Origin: Rhinopithecus roxellana
Taxonomy: Eukaryota > Chordata > Mammalia > Primates > Cercopithecidae
Assembly (NCBI RefSeq): GCF_007565055.1
Contig: NC_044551.1
Location: forward strand, 93,960,089-94,024,088
DNA: 64,000 nucleotides
Reading direction: 5' to 3'
Shown one piece after another: positions 24,192 to 36,103 of this stretch. The notes beneath the pieces were generated by a model, which was not told the DNA's origin, did not search any database, and saw nothing but the letters and a program-made list of their open reading frames with translations. Made by a program: the position numbers and the translations under genes. Numbering within the stretch: the stretch's first letter is position 1; each line of letters begins with the position of its first letter.

Positions 24192-26700
24192 TAACTTCTG
24201 TATATTAATCTTGTATACTACGACCTCATGATAATTGCTTATTAATTTTGGTATTTTTGTCAATTCTTTGGAATATTCTACATAGATAAACATCTTATAG
24301 TTTAAATAAGACAGTTTAATTTCTTTTTTCTCATTCTGTGTAGCTTTCATTTGTTTTCTGTCTTGTTGCATCAGCTAGGACTTGCAGGAAGAGGTTGAAT
24401 AAGAGTAGTAAGAGGGACATTCTAGTCTTGTACTCAAGGGCGTGGGGTAAGCATCCTGTTCTGAACAATTAATTATGTTAACTTGAAGTTTTTTGTAGAA
24501 GTTATTTGTAAGTTGGAAAAGTTACCCTCTATTCCTAGTTTGCAGAAAGTTTATGTTTTCATTATTAATGGATTTGACACTTTGTCAAATTCTTTTCTGC
24601 ATACTCATATAAATTTATCTTTTAGCCTGGTAATGAGATGGATTGCATTTAGTGATTTTTAAATGTTGGACTAGACTTGAATACCAGGAACAACTCCTAC
24701 TGGGTGGTGGGTATAATTATTTTTGCAGACTCTTAGATTTAAATTGCTAATATTTTGTTGAGAAATTTGACATCTATGTTTATGAGAGATGTGGGGCTGT
24801 AGTTTTTCTATATTTTAATGTATTTATCTGGTATTACAGTAATGCAAGTTTCATAAATAAGTTGGTAAGTGTTCCTTCTACTTCTATTTTCTTGAATAAA
24901 TTGTAAAAGATTGGCATTTATTTTTTAAATGTTTAGCAGAATTATCTAATAAAACCATCTGAGCCTTGTGCTTTTTCTTTTGGAAAGTTAATCATTGATT
25001 TTTTAAGTATATACCTGTTTATTCATATCATGTATTTTCTCCTATGTGAGATTAGGCACTTTGTGTCTTTTAAGGAATTGGTCCTGTTAACAAAAGTTAT
25101 CAAATTTATGAGCCTAGGGTTAGTTGTTTGCAATATTCCTTTATTATCTTTTTAATGTGCATGTGATCAGAAATGATGACCTCTCTTTCACTTCTGATAA
25201 GTGTATTTTGTATCTTCTTTTTTTTTTCTTGACTGGATTGGCTACCGGCTTATCAATTTTATTGATATTTTCCAGGAACCGGCTTTTGGTTTTATTAATT
25301 TTCTTTTTGGATTTCTCACTTTAAATTTGATTGCTTTTTCCTAATTTTAATTATTCTCTCTTTTCTGCATGGTTTGGTCTTACACTGCTCTCTTCTTTCT
25401 GTAATTTCCAGGCAAGAATCTTGATCACTGATTATTTTTTTGTCTTCTAAGATATGCATCTTCTAAGATATAAAATATTTTAAGTACTGCATTTGCTGTA
25501 TCACATACATACTGAAAAGTTGTAATTTCATTCGGAGTTTGTTCAAAATGTATTGGTTTGTCTAAAACTCCTTTCATGATCTGCAGTTATTTAGACATTT
25601 TCTGTCTTATGTCCAAATATTTTGGGATTTTTTGGGCTATCTTTCTTTTACTGATTTTTAGTTTAATTTCATTATAGAAAACATACTTTATATGATTTCT
25701 ATTTTTAAAATGTGTTCAATGTCTCAAAATATTGTCTATCTTGGTGAATGTTCCATGTGAGCTTGGGAATAATAATTAACCTCTGTTGTTGGATGAATTA
25801 TTCTATAAATGCAAATTAGAATCAACTAATTAATGGTGCTATTCAGTTCAACTATATCCTTGCTGATTTTCTATCTGTTGGATCTTTCAATCACTGTTGG
25901 AGGGATGTTTAAGTTTCCAAGTGTAATAATGCATTTGTCTATTTATCTTTGAAGTTCTATTTTGTCTCACTTATTTTGACATTCTGTTATTAAATGCATA
26001 TACCTTAAAAATGGTTATGTCTTCCTAAAGAACTGATCTGTTTACATTTTGTAATTTCCCTCTTTATCTCTGTTAATTCTTCTTGTTTTAAAATCCACTT
26101 TGCATAAAATTAATATAGCTACCGCAGCTTGCTTTTGATTAGTGTTAGCATGGTAGATCTTTCTTTATCAATTTACTTTTAATCTGTTTGCTTCTTTATA
26201 TATAAAAAAAGTAGACAAGATAAGGTTGGGTCTTGTTTTTTATACACTCTGATAATCTCCACCTTTTAATTGGTGTACTTAGACCATTAATTCAACATTA
26301 TTGTTAATATTTTTGAATTAATATCTCTATCTTTATAACTGTTTTGTATTTATCAAGCTTTTTTTATGTCTTTGCCTTTTAAAAATAGTTTTTCTAGTTT
26401 TAGTTGGTCAGTTGATGATTTTATTTTCTGTCCCCTCTTAGCAATATTATTTATAATTCCTGTAAGAATTTTTTATAGTGTTATTCTAGTGTTTGTAATA
26501 TACATTTACAACTAATTTAAGTCCACTTAAAATAACACATACCACTTCATGGGGAGCTCAGATAACTTTTAACAAAACATCCCCATTTCCTCCACTGGGT
26601 CTCTTATAACATTCACTTATTTATCTCTAGGTCAGGTAAGAATAAGAAAAATAAAGTATTTTTTTAACGTAATTCACTTCTCCTTTGATATTCTCCCTTT

Positions 26701-27691
26701 AGTTTTTAAAGCTTTATTCAAGTATAACTGATATACAAAAACTTCACATATTTAATGAATCCATGTGATGAGTGTGAATATAGGTATATACCTAATCCAC
26801 CATCACTACAATCAAGGTACTAAACATATCCTTCACCTTTAAAACATTTTCTTGTGTTCTTTTGCGTGTGTGTTGTTGTTGTTGTTGATAGTGGGAACAC
26901 TTAACATAAGATCTCTTCTTTTAATATCTTCTAAAATGCACAACACCATGTTGCTAACTATAGGTACTATGGTGTAAAGCAGATCTATAAAACTGATTTA
27001 CCTTGCATAAATTGAAACTTTGTAACCACTGCACAAAAATTTCCCTTCCTGCCTCCTCTCTGCTCCTGGCAACTACAGTTCAATTCTCTGCTTCTGTGAA
27101 TTTGACAGCTTGAAATACCTCATATAAGTAGATTCATGCAGTAGTTGTCCTTCTGGAATTGCTTATTTGACTTAGCATAATTACCTCTAGTTTCATCCAT
27201 GTTATTGCTAATGTCAGAATCTCCTTCTTTTTAAAGACTGAATAATATTCCATTGTATGTAAATACCTTACTTTCTTTATTCAGTTATCTGTTGATAGAC
27301 ATTTATCCAGAGAAGACATAAATTGTCACCAGGTGTATGAAAAGATGTTCCATATCACTAGTGATTACAGAAACGCAGATCAAAACCACAGTAAGATATC
27401 ACCTCACATCTGTTAAGATGGGTATTATTAAAAAAAAAAAAAGCCCACAAACACAGCAAGTACTGGTGAGGATGTGGAGAAACTGGAACACTCATACAGT
27501 GTTGAAGGAAGTGTGAACTGGTGCAGCCACTACGAAAAACAAGATGGAGATTCCTCAAAATATTAAAATTAGAACTTCCAGGTGATCCATCCATCTTATT
27601 TCTGAGTATTTATCCCACATAACTGAAATCAGGGTTTTAAAGAGACGTCTGCTCCCCCATATTCATTATAGTACCTTTTACAATAGCCAAG
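26701..27691 (-). mobile_element. L1MB/L1MD-type insertion with 5' inversion (twin priming)
   Basis: 26701-27304 is the reverse complement of an L1 3' end ('gtgaatttgacagcttgaaatacctcatataagtagattcatgcagtagttg', 'gactgaataatattccattgtatg', 'ctgttgatagacattt'). At 27298-27304 the word gacattt is shared with the next segment. 27298-27691 then runs in the opposite, sense direction through upstream ORF2 sequence ('agaagacataaattgtcacc', 'ggtgaggatgtggagaaactgg', 'caatagccaag'). The two segments abut in the L1 consensus with only about 16 nt missing. This head-to-head arrangement with microhomology is the hallmark of twin priming. The element splits L1ME copy Y. Confidence 0.8.
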
Positions 27692-27830
27692 GTACGTTCT
27701 TCTTTGCTTTATGTAGATTTCAGTTTCCGACATGTACCATTTTACTCTTCTCTGAAGAACTTCCTTTAACATTTCTCGCTGGGCAGGGATACTGGTGACA
27801 AATTTCCATAATTTTCATTAGGTTGATAAT

Positions 27831-28289
27831 GGACCAGGCAGAATATAATCAGAAAAATAGCAGCCACTTTATTTATTTGAAACAAGATCATTTAAAGCAA
27901 TAATTTGTAAAATATGTGATGGAAAATTGAGAAGCCAAATGAGGGCAAGTGTTGCCACCAGAGACTGAGCAGTGAGCCTCTGGGACCACTGGACTGGAGG
28001 GGCAAAAGCTGAGGCTGCTCTTTGGAACTCAGCAGACTGGTAAACAGGGGGCGAATCCAGGGAGCAGATGCTACTCCCGACAGAGACGAGGTTTGGGTAA
28101 AGAGGGAGGGGAAGAGACACGCTAGTTCCAGCCTCCTCCTATCCAGTTTTGCTATCAGACAACTACAAAAGTCCCTGGTAAAAGACCAGAGAAATATGTC
28201 CTTTCAGTAGCCAGGCATCTGTTTTACAGAGCAGTGCGGGCAAAGACTGAGGAATCAATCTAAGGGCAAATGGCCTAGAGGCACTTAAA
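27831..28289. other. Unique DNA, GC-richer in part
   Basis: The stretch 27940-28140 is GC-richer than average, with short overlapping frames on both strands (28022-28210 plus, 27869-28120 minus). No domain or repeat was identified. Confidence 0.45.
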
Positions 28290-28420
28290 TGTTATCTTTG
28301 CTTATATTTCACATACATTTACTCCTTCAGAAAAAAATCTTTGAGCACAGTACTATGCCAGATGCAATTAAGGTAGGTGCTGGGGAATAAAAGGACTAGG
28401 GAAATGAAGCAAATGCCTGT
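28290..28420 (-). mobile_element. L2 3'-end fragment (tentative)
   Basis: 'acatttactccttcagaaaaaaatctttgagcacagtactatgccagatgcaatta-ggtaggtgctggggaataa' resembles the antisense L2 tail (ttcattcaacaaatatttattgagcacctactatgtgccaggcact...ctgggga). Confidence 0.5.
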
Positions 28421-29021
28421 AAGAGTGTTGGATTGTTACAAAAATGGAGAGCCTGTATTGTGTGACTCTATATCAGGGGAATTAATTCTAGAATCCGGTC
28501 AGGGAGTTAACGTGTTTTGCTTCTTCCCACCGTCCCAAGGAAGTGAACTTTATACTTCCATGTGTAGGTTAGCTAGGAGAAAATGAGGAAAATTGAGTGA
28601 GGAAGAAAGTCCTAAGCAGAAAGAAAGCCATATGTGAATGCAAGAAGGTAAGAAAGTATAATCCATTAGGAAGTAAGTAATAAAACTATGGCTAAAGTCT
28701 CTTGAGAGGATGGGAGAGAATTTCCTAGAATATCAGTGATATGCAGAGGCCAGGTTGTGCAACCCTTTGAAAGCTTTGTCAAAGTTTCAAATATTCTCAG
28801 ATGAGTAAAGCAAAGAAAAAAATAAAGTTATGACTGGATATAGATTTGCAAGGGATTTCTCTTACTGCAGGTAGTAAACTGACCCACAAGGCTTCTGAAA
28901 GCAATAGAGAAAACATGCAGGGGTTTGTGAAAGAGGGAGTGGTTCGTGAAAGAGGCAGTGCCTGAGAAGAGATGGTTGGAGCTGGACTTGGGAGACTGAA
29001 GTAAGAAAAACAGTCTGAATG
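28421..29021. other. Possible ancient repeat, unassigned
   Basis: The words 'gccaggttgtgcaaccctttg' and 'taaagttatgactgg' sit in the order seen in an old, common mammalian interspersed repeat that I cannot name with confidence. No gene was recognised; the 96-codon antisense frame over 28828-29118 runs partly into the Alu. Confidence 0.35.
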
Positions 29022-29320
29022 GGCCAGGTGTGGTGAACGCCTGTAATCCCAGCACTTTGGGAGGTCGAGGCGGGCAGATCACCGGAGGTCGGGAGCTCAA
29101 GACTAGCCTGACCAACATGGGGAAACCCTGTCTGTATTAAAAATACAAAATTAACTGGGCGTGGTGGCGCATGCCTGTAATCCCAGCTATTCAGGAGGCT
29201 GAGGCAGGAGAATCACTTGAACCCAGGAGGCAGAGGTTGCAATGAGCAGAGATCGAGTCATTGCATTCCAACTTGGGCAACAAGAGTGAAACTCTGTCTC
29301 AAAAAAAAAAAAAAAAAAAA
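29022..29320 (+). mobile_element. AluS (Sq/Sp-like), sense
   Basis: A full dimeric Alu: 'ggccaggtgtggtg' start, 'tgtaatcccagcactttggg', the mid A-rich linker 'aaaaatacaaaatta', right arm 'ggcaggagaatcacttgaacccaggaggcagaggttgcaatgagc', end 'gtgaaactctgtctc' and A20. The 'caacaagagtgaaactc' end suggests Sq/Sp. Flanks 'cagtctgaatg' (29011-29021) and 'gactctggatg' (29321-29331) form a degraded target duplication. Confidence 0.93.
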
Positions 29321-29331
29321 GACTCTGGATG

Positions 29332-30280
29332 AATTCTAGAAATATTTATTCAGAAAAATAAATAATAAACAAGAGTTAGTGATGTCTGCGTATTCAATTA
29401 TTTAGCTATTCAACAATATTTGTTGAACAATGACTAAGTGAAGTGAACAAGATAAGGTGAAGTGAACGAGATAAGCAGGAATTTATGGAGTAGTTTAGAT
29501 GCGTTAAAATGTTACTAGTATATATCATAAATACATATAATTATTTTTGTCTTGCTATAAAGGCCAAATATATATTTTCTGGAAAATGTTTTAATAGAGA
29601 ATAGTAAAAGAGAGGAGATTAAGTTTGTCATGTAACATTAATTCGAATTCAAATAGATGCACAGATTTCTGGAAGAACTGCATTAAATTGATCATCGAAA
29701 CCATGAAGTGTATGAAATGCCTCTGGAGAGAAAGGATTCCCAAGTGAGAGAAAAGGAGGCCTGGAAAAGGTGAAAGTGCAAGAGGATAAATGGTTCCTCT
29801 CCTCCCCCAAAGTTCCCACGTCTCACTAGCAAATCAAGACAAGATTTCAGAGAAATCTTTTCATTTTCATGTCAATGAAAGAAATTTAGATTCTCATTTG
29901 CGATAATAATGTCTTCAATAACAAAAGAATGCTAGGATGATGGTCCAAAGGGTGGAGAGAACCAGTACAAATGATCAAGGGTGCAGCTGAAAGTAGACCT
30001 AGTTCAGAGTGCAGATGCGTTATTAGGGGTTTCAGCCAGGTCTCTCCTGCTCTGATGACTTCTACACCACCTTTTCTTTGCCCTAATCTTCCTGAATTGG
30101 CCCATATTTGCTCTTTATGCTTCTGTGTTCACTCATGGAAATCTTACAATATATGTATCCTAAAAACTGTGTTAAAATGCTCTAATGTAACAAATATGAT
30201 TTTACTCCTGGACCAGGAATCATAAGTTATTTTCCTTTACTTTGATGGTGCTGAAAATGTTGCATTAGCATTACTATAGT
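29332..30280. other. Unique non-coding DNA
   Basis: No interspersed repeat recognised. A 19-bp unit is duplicated at 29438-29475 and is listed separately. Confidence 0.5.
29438..29475. repeat. 19-bp direct tandem duplication
   Basis: gtgaagtgaacaagataag (29438-29456) is followed directly by gtgaagtgaacgagataag (29457-29475); one mismatch. Confidence 0.85.
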
Positions 30281-30308
30281 AAAAAAAAAAAAACACACAC
30301 ACACACAC
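30281..30308. repeat. A12 followed by (AC)8
   Basis: A poly-A run passes directly into an AC dinucleotide run. It may be the relic of a retroposon tail, but no element is recognisable upstream. Confidence 0.8.
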
Positions 30309-30479
30309 AAAAGTTACTCAAAGCATCAATATCGCTATGGAGCCTGGAGAAGCTCCATATATTAAACATCATCATGCATAAAATGCTGTGAAGGTAGAAA
30401 ATATTTATTTAAAGGAAAATGTTTTAGATCTCATATAAGAGAAATACAAAATATTGCAGAAAATTCAATATTTTTTTTT

Positions 30480-30750
30480 TTCTCGGCTGAAGCCATTGGG
30501 AGATTGTGGAAAGAAGACGGGTTCAACTCCCTGCCTGGCAGCCCCCACTGGTTGTGTGAACTATTGCAAGTTGCCGAACTTCTTTAACCTAATGTGGTGT
30601 CGATAAGAATCCACTTTCCTCATTTAATGTAGATGAAAATCAGCTTTTTCACCTGTGTAACCCATAGTAGTGCTATGAGGATGAGGAATATGAGACGTAA
30701 CATACTTAAATAATGATGGTGATTATTATTGTATGAATAGGAACTGTTAT
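30480..30750 (+). mobile_element. MIR (sense), nearly complete
   Basis: 'gacgggttcaactccctgcctgg', 'tggttgtgtgaactattgcaagttgccgaacttctttaacct', 'cactttcctcatttaatgtagatg', 'agtagtgctatgaggatgaggaatatgagacgtaaca' and a final 'gattattattg' follow MIR in order. Confidence 0.7.
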
Positions 30751-31944
30751 TTTAGGCATGGTTATTTTTAATATAAAATGATATTATAACTATAAAACCC
30801 AGCAGGCCAATGTTTTATGACATTTTCTATGCCATTAATAGTATCTTGTTATATCGACTCATTCATTTAAAAAGTCACATATTTGTGAGAGTATTAATTA
30901 AGGATATTGATTTAGCATAAGGTTGTGGAAAGAAAGCAAAATATAGCTGATTTATAAAAAGATACACTTGAACATTCTGCCATTGCCTTTATCTAGTGAG
31001 TTTATCTCAGACGATATAAGAATATGATCCAACTTTAAGCAATTAATATCTATGACTATGACTATCTTATACATTAAATATACAACTAGTAAAGAAATTT
31101 TACAATCAGAAACAACTGTATTTCTTTAATACCTAAAATAGACCTTATGAAGACTTTCCAGTTTCAAATGGCATGAATAAGAGCTATTTAAGGCTGGACT
31201 TTTACATGTAATAGGAAAAATGATGCTAGCTAGCTATAGACTTATTTTCTGTTAAAACATGATCACAGTAACAATGCCCCTAGACTTCCAAAATACGCTT
31301 AGTGATACATCTAAACGCTGCAATAAAAAATAAAATTTATAGTTTTGAAAACATAAAATCAGACTGTTCATCTATAAATATTAAGCAAAAAAGTGACTTG
31401 AGTTATACAATTACAAACATTGCATTCAATATTATAAAACGTAAAACATGAATGAATAATCTAGGATTCCTTATTCCAAATTCTATTGATTAAAATGTAA
31501 TTCCATATCCAGTAGTAAATCCACTGTAGAAATAAATGCTTCTTCAATAAATTCCTGCTGGACAATTCCAAATTTGATTGCTAAATTGCTATCGGGAGAA
31601 ATGACACATTTACAATGTGATTGCCACATATTATGGCAGATGAGTGAAAAAATTCTCATAAATATGAAATACTTGGAGGTCCAAATATATTTTTATGTCT
31701 TAGAAATAAGGTAATAATTATATTCATTCAAATGATGTTTTCTTTCTTTTTCTCTACTATGATTAGCAAATTCGTCTAATAATTCTGAATTTGCTCAATG
31801 TCTTGTTAGCTGCCAGTGTCCCTTCGTATTCTGGATGGATTTTAATGATGCATTCTGGTAGATCTTCTAGGTATTCCCAATAGGCTCAGATCAATCTGCT
31901 TCTGCACAAGAAATGCTTTCCTAATGTTCATATTATAGATATTT
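30751..31944. other. Unique AT-rich DNA
   Basis: No gene or repeat recognised over nearly 1.2 kb. Confidence 0.55.
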
Positions 31945-32135
31945 ATGGACTTTGGAATAAAGACAACAATTTTTAAAACTTAGCTGTGCTGCTTACTAGC
32001 TTTTCCAAGTTCTTACAGTATGTCGTTTATAAGCCACCATTTTCAAATGTAAAATGGTTGATAGTAATTATATTTCTGAAAATTAACTAAGATAGTATAT
32101 GTGAATAGTTTTACAAAATATAAACCGTATTTTCT
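31945..32135 (+). mobile_element. MIR (sense)
   Basis: 'tggactttggaataaagacaac', 'cttagctgtgctgcttactagcttttccaagttcttacag', 'ccaccattttcaaatgtaaaatggttgatagtaattat' correspond to the MIR head, core and downstream part. Confidence 0.6.
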
Positions 32136-32389
32136 TCTTTCTTCTTTGTTAAAAATTTGCATCAGACATTGTGTGAAGCTCTGAGAATTCAAAAGCACGA
32201 TTCTAATTATCATGAAGTTCCCATCCTATGTACATAAAGAACAGGTACATACACCTGGTATGTCATATGGATACCACATTTTTCATCCGTTCATCTGTTG
32301 ATGGACAGGTTGTCTTCATATCTTGGTTACTGTGAGTAATACTCAGTGGATTATTCAACCTTAAAAAAGAAGGAGAATCCAAGTCCCTG

Positions 32390-34215
32390 CTAGTTCATCC
32401 TCCTTGCCCCTCTCTCCTGTGAGTTTTGTGTTCCTCAGAGCTCACCTTAGTCTGTGGCTCAACCCTCTCTGCACTTTCACAGGACTTTACATTCCCAAGG
32501 CTTTAATTATCCAGAAAATATTCAATAGATCTTAATTTCTATTTATACTGCAGATTTTCATTCCAAAATCTGGAGTTACATAGCTAATGCCCTATCTGAC
32601 GTTTGAATTTAAGGAGATCACAGGTATCACAGACCAACATTTCTGCTAACAGTCTTGATATTTCCTCCCAAATCAGGGTTTCCCTCATTTGTCACCATTT
32701 CAGTAAACGGCGCCGCCATCTACCCTGTGGCCTGATCTAGAAACTTCACCCTTCCTCGTTTCTTCTCTTTCTATTAGCATCCACATTACAGCCACCAGGC
32801 AGATCAAATAACTTTGCTCGAAATTATACCTGGAATGTTTTCATTTATTACCTTCTCTGCTGCTACAACTTAATCTAAACCAGTGTCATATCTTGCCTTC
32901 AGTATTTATGCAACTTTCTGTGTTTATTCCTTTATTGTTCCTCACACCTCCCAAATCCTCAAAATAACAAGAGTCATCTCTTGAAAATGTAAGCTATTCA
33001 AATGGCTTTCCACTGAATTTAGAATAAAATGCAAAATATATCACTCGGCATGCACAAATGTATATACTCCATTCCTATTTTCTTCTGCAACTTTATTTTT
33101 TGCCACCTATTCATGTAATGAGTATTCTTTGATTACCTAGGTCTTAACACAGGAAGCTTGTTCTAACTTTAGGACATTGGCCCTCTGGCCTCTACCGTTT
33201 CAAGTGTATGGCTCTTTCTCATTCATTCGGTTTTATCACAAACACTTCCTTAGGGAGACCTTCTACAAATATCTGAGGTAGCTCTCAGTTCATGATTGGT
33301 AGATGAGGGTTCAGCATTCCTTTCAACTTTCTTCTAATGTCAGAGGGTCGGGCGTGGTGGCTCATACCTGTAATCTCAGCACTCTGGGAGGCTGAGGCAG
33401 GTGGATCACCTGACGTCACAAGTTCGAGATGAGCCTGGCCAACATGGTGAAACCCCATCTCTACTAACAACACAAAATTAACCAGGTATGGTGACACATG
33501 CCTGTAGTCCCAGCTACTTGGGAGGCTGAGACAGGAGAATTGCTTGAACCTGGGAGGCGGAGGCTGCAGTGAGGAAAGATAGCAACACTGCACTCCAGCC
33601 TGGGCAAGACAGAGTGAGACTTCACCCCCCCCCCAAAAAAAAAATGGCAGAGAAAAGACAGCCAAAAATAGCATTTTAGAAACTCTCTGTATCTAGGTGT
33701 GGCCATGAGATAAATCTTAGCTGATGGGATCAAAGTGGGAGGAGTGTTTGCAACTTGGGTGGTGTATATAAAAGAGAAAAAGTACAGGCTAGTATTAGGA
33801 GGTTCTGGCATACCATTTCAGAAAATGTGGATGAGTAAATCCCTTAGGGATGATGGAGCTGTTTACTGCTGTTTTGTGAAACACACATACATTCTTATAT
33901 ATATACACATATATTCACACATACACACGTTCTTAATAAAACAGTGTTATCTCGGGATCTCTAGAGTAGCATTTGATCCTACACCTTACTAATATAGTCC
34001 TGCCATTCTTTTCTGTCTCTGAGCTCTGTTCACTTCCCTCCCATTTTACAATTATTAGCTTGTTTGCTTGTCAAATATATATTATCACTGCTAGATAAGA
34101 TAAAGACAGGAACTTTTGTTGCTATGCTGATTACTGGATATCCAATGTCTATTTCAATAATTAGTAATAGACCTGCAATACATATTTGTGAATGTATGGA
34201 TGAATGGGAATGGAA
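32390..34215 (+). mobile_element. Long L2 (LINE-2), sense, interrupted by an AluS
   Basis: An unusually long L2 piece. In order: 'attacagccaccaggcagatcaaataactttgctcgaaatta' (32787 on), 'aatggctttccactgaatttagaataaaatgcaaaat' (33001-33037), 'cttgttctaactttagg', 'ttcattcggtttt', 'cttccttagggagacct'. After the Alu and about 340 bp of diverged sequence come 'gataaagacaggaacttttgttgctatgctg' and the L2 3' end 'agacctgcaatacatatttgtgaatgtatggatgaatgg' (to 34215). The L2 reverse transcriptase is not recognisable at protein level. 33690-33790 ('gtgtggccatgagataaatctt') may belong to another old repeat. Confidence 0.7.
33346..33642 (+). mobile_element. AluS, sense, with C10A10 tail
   Basis: A full-length Alu from 'ggtcgggcgtggtggctcatacctgtaat' to 'agacagagtgagactt'. 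The tail is ten C followed by ten A (33625-33644) instead of pure A. It is flanked by aatgtcagag (33336-33345) and aatggcagag (33643-33652), a 10-bp target duplication with one mismatch. It lies inside an L2. Confidence 0.93.
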
Positions 34216-35846
34216 GAATAATTTAATTGGGTAAATACTTTGAAGCTATTATTTATACAATTCCTTCAGGTTAAAACTCCAGAAATCACCAAAGGAGATT
34301 TAATTCTGATGAAATTGACTGGGCCAGGGTGTCTGCAGCTGAACATCAGGAGGTCCCCAAATGATTCCAAAGTGCAGCCAAAGTAGAAAATGTCTATCAC
34401 GAAAGATTCCCAGAAAAAACACAATTCTTCATCAAAACTGATAAAATATTGACTACTGAGGTATTTGGGGATTTAGCATGCAACCATCTATCATATTTTG
34501 ACAAGATAATTGATCCAGTGCATGGGCAATAGAACCATGTAGAAAGAAGTTTTGAATATCAAATAGTTATCAAAGCAATAAGAATGTTGGGCAAAATATA
34601 AAACACCAGAAGTAAAAATTTATATTTATTATATACATATTTTAGTTATATGTTAACATATACTAAGCCATTTATTCAAATACAATCATGAGATGGTTGA
34701 AATCATTCAATAGAAATGTAAAATCTTAAATTCACTGAGTTTACTCCGTTTCTTTAATTTACGTAAAACAATGTGAAGTACATGGACCTTGGAATTCTAA
34801 TGATAAACCAAATCCAGACATTGCTTTTGGGGATTTCAAGGATAAAGTACATAAACATAGTATGAGAGTGGGTTGTCCCCTCAACAAAATATCCTGCTAT
34901 TTTTACCTAGCAAGAAAAAAGTATCAGTTCTCCAGCTGAATGGACAAGTGAAATAGATGTAACTCCACATATATGTAGCACAATTGTATACAATTGTATA
35001 CCTATAATGATTGTATTAACAAAGACACATAAAATTGTTGACCACATAATAACTATATATAATTACATATATATGTATAAAATAACCATGCCTACTTAAC
35101 ATTTTATCCAACTATGTGAAAACATTTACTATGTTGAGTTGTAGGGTGACAAGTCAAGAGTAATTTGTGGATCTGTAGCATCAAGATTAAATGTAATAAA
35201 TACTCTGCATGCAACCAAATAAACAAATGAAAACAAGCAGATAGAACCTGATTGTGTGCCTTGATATCACTGAACCGGGCTACAGGATATAGAGATAACA
35301 TCAACTTTTGGTAAACCTTTCATTTTCAACACCTTGCAGATGAATTATCATACACATTTTGAAAGAAATCCCAATGGCACTCCTTAAAATATTTCTGAGT
35401 TTTCAAAAGTGAGGCTTTTGCAAAGATTCTCACCTCTCAATATGTCTAATTGCTCTCTTTGTGCATTGAGACCTACAAGGCTCTTTCAAGATTCAAAGCT
35501 AAAGTTAGAAATTCAATTTCAAATGGTATCAAAGCCTGTTCTGATCAGCACTTTGGTTTTTAATATACAATGAAATGCTTGAGAATCTAGGCAAATTATC
35601 ATGTTAAATCATAGGCACCTGTCAATGTTTCAGCCTTTTAAACACATTTCATTGCAAGTTATTGAGATTATAGCAGTTAACTGTAAATTTTCAGTTTTAC
35701 ATTTGCATGAAAATTAGAAACAAATTAAATAGTAGGGACAAAATGTGTTGGTTTGTTTTTATGAGATATAAGTATTATTTGGTATCTTATACCCAGTAGT
35801 GTATCTGCATTTCATCACTTAAAGCACTTTTACTTTGATTCGTCTG

Positions 35847-35848
<2 letters not shown>
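34216..35848. other. Unique AT-rich DNA
   Basis: No gene or interspersed repeat recognised. Small features only: two tandem 'caattgtata' units (34981-35000) and TA-rich patches up to 35080. Confidence 0.55.

Positions 35849-35877
<29 letters not shown>
35849..35877. repeat. (AC)n microsatellite
   Basis: About 14 uninterrupted AC units, likely polymorphic. Confidence 0.95.
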
Positions 35878-35882
<5 letters not shown>

Positions 35883-36088
35883 AAACTATGTATGGCGATA
35901 TGACTGATAAAAAGAATCTCCAATTATACCTTGGAATCAAATCTGTCATTGACTCAAAGGTATCTCGTTCTTGAACATAATTGCATTCATTTATGACTAG
36001 CAAAACATCATTAACATGTTTGTAGGTTCTTTTAATTTCAGAAAAAAAATATTGCATGAGACATACTTTTACTACAATTTCTTCTTTG

Positions 36089-36103
36089 TTATTCTGAAGT
36101 TCT
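36089..36103 (+). repeat. L1PA target-site duplication, left copy
   Basis: ttattctgaagttct; 13 of 15 bases match 37324-37338. Confidence 0.65.

Larger units (their letters stand above)
23565..27830 (-). mobile_element. Old L1ME-type LINE, antisense (element Y), with an L1 inserted
   Basis: From about 23570 the reverse complement of ORF2 is followed in order. There is a C-terminal part ('gcattatattctgttccat'), the priming region ('aatattgagccttcctatccatgaacatgaaatatc'), reverse transcriptase, then the endonuclease region ('ttggtgaatgttccatgtgagcttgg', 'ggatgtttaagtttccaa'). The old inter-ORF zone continues after an inserted L1 as 'tgaagaacttcctttaacatttctcgctgggcagg' (27752-27786). Because it restarts near the ORF2 C-terminus just where element X stops, X and Y are two separate copies. 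All frames are broken, for example an 87-codon ORF2 relic at 24108-24371 (minus). Confidence 0.75.
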
